DNA of 64,000 nt from Ensifer adhaerens. Lineage in GTDB: Bacteria > Pseudomonadota > Alphaproteobacteria > Rhizobiales > Rhizobiaceae. The stretch lies in the NCBI RefSeq assembly GCF_013283195.1, contig NZ_JABEKT010000003.1, positions 312,604-376,603 on the forward strand, in the 5' to 3' direction. Below are positions 61,445-64,000 of the stretch, in pieces. Under the pieces are notes generated by a model. The model was not told where the DNA came from. It was given only the letters and a program-made list of their open reading frames with translations, and searched no databases. The position numbers and the translations under genes are program-made. The number at the start of each line of letters is the position of its first letter. The first letter of the stretch is position 1.

Positions 61445-61690
61445 ATGCCGAAGATAGCCCCGCCCAAGCTTCCTGTATGTCATCCCGACCGTGGCTCGCA
61501 GTGCCAGAAGGCACTTGAGACAGAATTCCAACTCCTGGCCTGTCGGGCCGAGGCAGCGGGTTGGTCGCCTGAAGAGGTTGCAGCAGCTCTCATCGACCTT
61601 GCGGACAATCATTTCCTGTCTATGGACTCGGGTGAAGAGATGTTTGAGCTCGGCGCCGGCGTCGTCTTGATCGCCCGTAAGCGTCAATAG
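61445..61690 (+). CDS. Small hypothetical protein
   Basis: An 81-residue protein not assigned to a family: MPKIAPPKLPVCHPDRGSQC, LLACRAEAAGWSPEEVAAAL, DLADNHFLSMDSGEEMFELG. The strong ribosome site AAGGAGGAGAG before the ATG and good coding character make it a real gene. Similar short proteins are found near stress genes in rhizobia. Confidence 0.7.
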   Translation: MPKIAPPKLPVCHPDRGSQCQKALETEFQLLACRAEAAGWSPEEVAAALIDLADNHFLSMDSGEEMFELGAGVVLIARKRQ

Positions 61691-63016
61691 AGGCACGTCG
61701 CTGAAGCCGTTAGGGTCTTGCTCGGAAGCTGCAAAGCCGATGCCGACATTTCACCGGCACCTGGCCCCCACCCCCGCATCGTGTTTCCATTCACTGGTGA
61801 TCGCCTTGTCGCCCAGATGGCCGCACGAAATCACACCGTCACGTCAGACGTCCAAAAGCTCCCTTCAGAGCAAAGACAAATAGCGTTCAAGGGCCTCGGC
61901 GGGTGCGGGGCGCGTCCCATGTAGAGGGCGGCGGCGCACGTGGCTTGAATGGCCACAACACGTGGAGCCCTTCAAGATGTTCGGAGATTGACAGTCTCGA
62001 CCATTGAATAGGCAGGCGGAGGACCGATCCACACGCCTGGCGGCAACGAAGGGATACTATTCGCCAATCCATCGAGCATGCCTTGCAGGACGCTCTCGCT
62101 CAGGTCGTCCGTCTTTTCGCTTGGGCCGACGAGGCGGTCTACCAGCAGCAAAGTCAGACCATGCATCTGCGATCCGCTCGGTCACAATTCGTTCGCCGAC
62201 AGCCCTGAAATCTTGGCCATGCTTGGACGTCGGCTGGCCGGTCAGACGCTGGCGAGTGGAGAGGCGACATTCGCGGATCGCGTAGGGGTCGCTGCCGCAT
62301 ATTTGGCTGGATCGGCAGCGCGCGTGGCCGTCGCGGCGCCGGTCTCGGTCATCAGCGGCGAGGCTCGCGAAGTCTTGAAGCGCGAGCTTACCCCATCAAC
62401 CGGCCAGATGGTGAACGGACAGATCATGTACTGAGTTCAGACCCACTTGGCAGCCGGCAGCCCCCCACGTTTGCACGGCCGCGCTCCCGATCACCTCGAC
62501 CTCTCAACGACGCTACATGCATGCGTGCCTCAACTGCGCAGGCCGATCGCGACCTCAAGCCCAGAAGCTACACATCCGAGCGATACCGATAGGCTCGGTG
62601 CACGGCGACAAGCCGAACCGCGCCCGTCTTTCGCTTACAACGCAATGCTGGCGCGTCCGGACGTCTGTTGTGCAAGGCAATCGGAGGTGTCGTCGCCAAA
62701 TTTTACAGGCGTAAGATGATGCGGACGGCGAGGTAAAGAGACCCAATTGCCAGCGGGCCGACCGATAGTGCGTCGGCCTCCCCCGCTGCGGCCCGCACCT
62801 TCCGGCGCATCGAGATGTCATCGACGGGGGGAAAACTAAAAGTTGACGAACAGATCAGTTGTCTCTATCAGTGATTTACCGATATTTGCTTGCTGAGCTT
62901 TGGTTACCGCGCATTTAGCAACCGCGCCCTGAACGAACCTTCCTTTCAAAAATCGCTATCATCATCCGCAGCGCTTCCGCGCCGCGGTCATTCAATACGC
63001 TATGAAAGGGTTCATC
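61691..63016. other. Region without a clear gene
   Basis: About 1.3 kb. Short frames are present, including one ending at 62434 that reads ADRVGVAAAYLAGSAARVAV on the plus strand and a frame before it (ending about 62207) reading IEHALQDALAQVVRLFAWAD; together they could be a frameshifted small gene, but no family is recognised. The last 180 bp form the leader of the cold-shock gene, where a long 5' UTR is usual. Confidence 0.5.
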
Positions 63017-63226
63017 ATGACCACTGGCACAGTTAAATGGTTTAATTCCACCAAGGGCTTCGGCTTCATTCAGCCTGACAACGGCGGCGCTGACGCCTTC
63101 GTTCACATCTCCGCCGTCGAGCGTGCTGGCATGCGCGAAATCGTCGAAGGCCAGAAGATCGGCTTTGATCTGGAGCGCGACAACAAGTCGGGCAAGATGT
63201 CTGCCTGCAACCTGCAGGCCGTATAA
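63017..63226 (+). CDS. Cold-shock protein (CspA family)
   Basis: A 69-residue single cold-shock domain. The RNA-binding motifs are KGFGFIQPD (RNP1) and FVHISAVE (RNP2). It binds single-stranded RNA/DNA and acts as an RNA chaperone. The ATG at 63017 (MTTGTVKWFN) is chosen with AAAGGG upstream; the ATG at 63002 would add five residues. A strong terminator follows at 63290. Confidence 0.95.
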   Translation: MTTGTVKWFNSTKGFGFIQPDNGGADAFVHISAVERAGMREIVEGQKIGFDLERDNKSGKMSACNLQAV

Positions 63227-63289
63227 TCGGTAACTGCTTTCCTTTGACCACGGATGTACTGGCACTGTCGAAAGCAAATTACCAATCGA

Positions 63290-63317
63290 GGTCAGGCAAA
63301 TTGCCTGGCCTTTTTTT
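63290..63317 (+). terminator. Rho-independent terminator after the cold-shock gene
   Basis: GGTCAGGCA and TGCCTGGCC (9 bp, one G-T pair) around a 3-nt loop, then seven T at 63311-63317. Confidence 0.9.
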
Positions 63318-63380
63318 GTGCCTGATTGCCCAACAGCACGCGCTGGCTGGCGATACGGCCGTTGTGACGGGAGGGGTTCA

Positions 63381-63536
63381 ATGACGAACCAAGCGAACGA
63401 ACTTCAGGCAATCAACACGGCGTGGCAGATCGCCATTCAGGAAATCCTGAGGATGGTTGTTCGAGACCTCTATAAATCTGGAGATGAGGCTTCCTTCAAT
63501 GCGCATATCAAAAGCATCGAAGAGGCAGCATGTTGA
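63381..63536 (+). CDS. Small hypothetical protein cut by the IS element
   Basis: A 51-residue frame starting MTNQANELQAINTAWQIAIQ with GGGAGGGG upstream, then EILRMVVRDLYKSGDEASFN. The last residue and stop (TGT TGA) fall on the first bases of the IS21-like element at 63531, so the natural 3' end is probably missing. No family recognised. Confidence 0.55.
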   Translation: MTNQANELQAINTAWQIAIQEILRMVVRDLYKSGDEASFNAHIKSIEEAAC

Positions 63537-64000
63537 TTTCCACTGAGAGCTGACCCGGCGCAGCCCGATATTTAGATTGAGAATTGACCCATGTTTCAAC
63601 CGTCCCTCGCATGTTTTCAGCGGGGGCCCTGGGGTGATCGACATGGCGTTACTGAGCGTAATCCGACGCTGGCATTTTCGAGAGCATCTATCGATCCGGG
63701 AGATTTGCCGCAGAACTGGCTTATCCCGGAATACCATCCGCAAATATCTGCGCGCCGGCGGCGTGGAGCCGAAGTTCAACGTGCCGGATAGGCCGAGCAA
63801 GCTTGATCCGTTTGCGGATCGGTTGTCGTCCTGGCTGAAGACGGAGTCGAAGAAGGGCCGCAAACAGAAGCGGACGATGAAGCAGCTGCACGCTGATCTT
63901 GTCAGTCTCGGCTACGAGGGGTCCTACAATCGTGTGGCGGCTTTTGCTCGGGAATAGCGCGATGATCGTCAGAGGGAATTGCAGACGACAGGCCGCGGAA
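63531..64000 (+). mobile_element. IS21-family insertion sequence (left part, runs off the window)
   Basis: The element seems to begin at TGTTGATTTCCACTGAGA (63531) followed by repeated CTGACCC/TTGACCC motifs (around 63551 and 63586), the multiple-repeat ends typical of IS21. An istA-like transposase follows. The right end and istB lie outside the window. Confidence 0.75.
63643..64000 (+). pseudogene. istA: IS21-family transposase IstA, interrupted by an early stop
   Basis: Starts MALLSVIRRWHFREHLSIRE and has the HTH-like EICRRTGLSRNTIRKYLRAG, VEPKFNVPDRPSKLDPFADR and KQLHADLVSLGYEGSYNRVA, all IstA N-terminal features. At 63955-63957 a TAG occurs where homologues have Trp (AFARE-stop-RDDRQRELQTTGRG), after which the same frame continues to the window end. 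So the copy seems inactivated, unless the TAG is a sequencing error. Confidence 0.75.

Overview
The window reads as accessory-replicon DNA (megaplasmid, chromid or genomic island) of a Rhizobiales bacterium of the Rhizobium/Agrobacterium/Ensifer type. This is inferred from the high-GC codon use, FixJ-type and DUF982 genes, a tail-less second FtsZ, ParB/RepB-like proteins and an IS21-type element. No rRNA or complete tRNA gene and no CRISPR array was seen. I had no database access, so identities rest on motifs and remembered families.

Layout. 0.1-6.8 kb: a secreted arylsulfatase, a sensor kinase with two response regulators, and two wrecked sulfatase copies. 7-16.9 kb: small redox and detoxification genes (DJ-1-like protein, monooxygenase, SDRs, class II aldolase, dehalogenase, MDR reductase, cupin) interleaved with three LysR regulators. 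16.9-18.7 kb: a decay zone with remnants of a LysR regulator, a thiolase and an unknown gene. 18.7-26.1 kb: an RND pump operon with GST, an NmrA-like protein and TetR regulators. 26.2-30.7 kb: a FabF-like synthase, a short FtsZ-like protein whose T7-loop aspartate is replaced, and a MarR/MATE pair sharing a long inverted repeat. 31-31.6 kb: a Phd/ParE toxin-antitoxin pair.

31.9-47.4 kb is a large catabolic locus. A minus-strand set of eight genes encodes a binding protein, a fused permease, an ATPase, an Asp/Glu-racemase-like protein, a four-carbon acid sugar kinase (OtnK type), a class II aldolase/decarboxylase (OtnC type), an RraA-like aldolase and an aconitase. It is flanked by an isopropylmalate-dehydrogenase-like enzyme, a GntR regulator with two winged helices, and a divergent set of aldehyde dehydrogenase, cupin, monooxygenase-fold protein and AbrB-type membrane protein. 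Three 26-bp TTG...CAA palindromes lie in front of the three transcription units, so they probably form one GntR regulon for uptake and breakdown of an unidentified hydroxy-acid. The aldehyde dehydrogenase has lost its stop codon (TGA to CGA inferred) and is open in frame through to the monooxygenase gene.

47.4-56.8 kb looks like an acquired segment: an antitoxin with a nonsense-mutated toxin, an aquaporin, LysR and XRE regulators, two secreted or envelope proteins, and a compact operon of a large serine recombinase followed directly by two different ParB/RepB-like proteins. Two near-identical 18-bp tRNA-T-arm-like direct repeats bracket it. 57-63.5 kb is a stress cluster (groEL, groES, usg, hsp20, two DUF982 genes, a cold-shock gene), and the window ends in an IS21-type element with a damaged transposase.

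The best candidates for undescribed biology are the recombinase-ParB-ParB operon and the GntR-controlled kinase/aldolase/aconitase catabolic locus.
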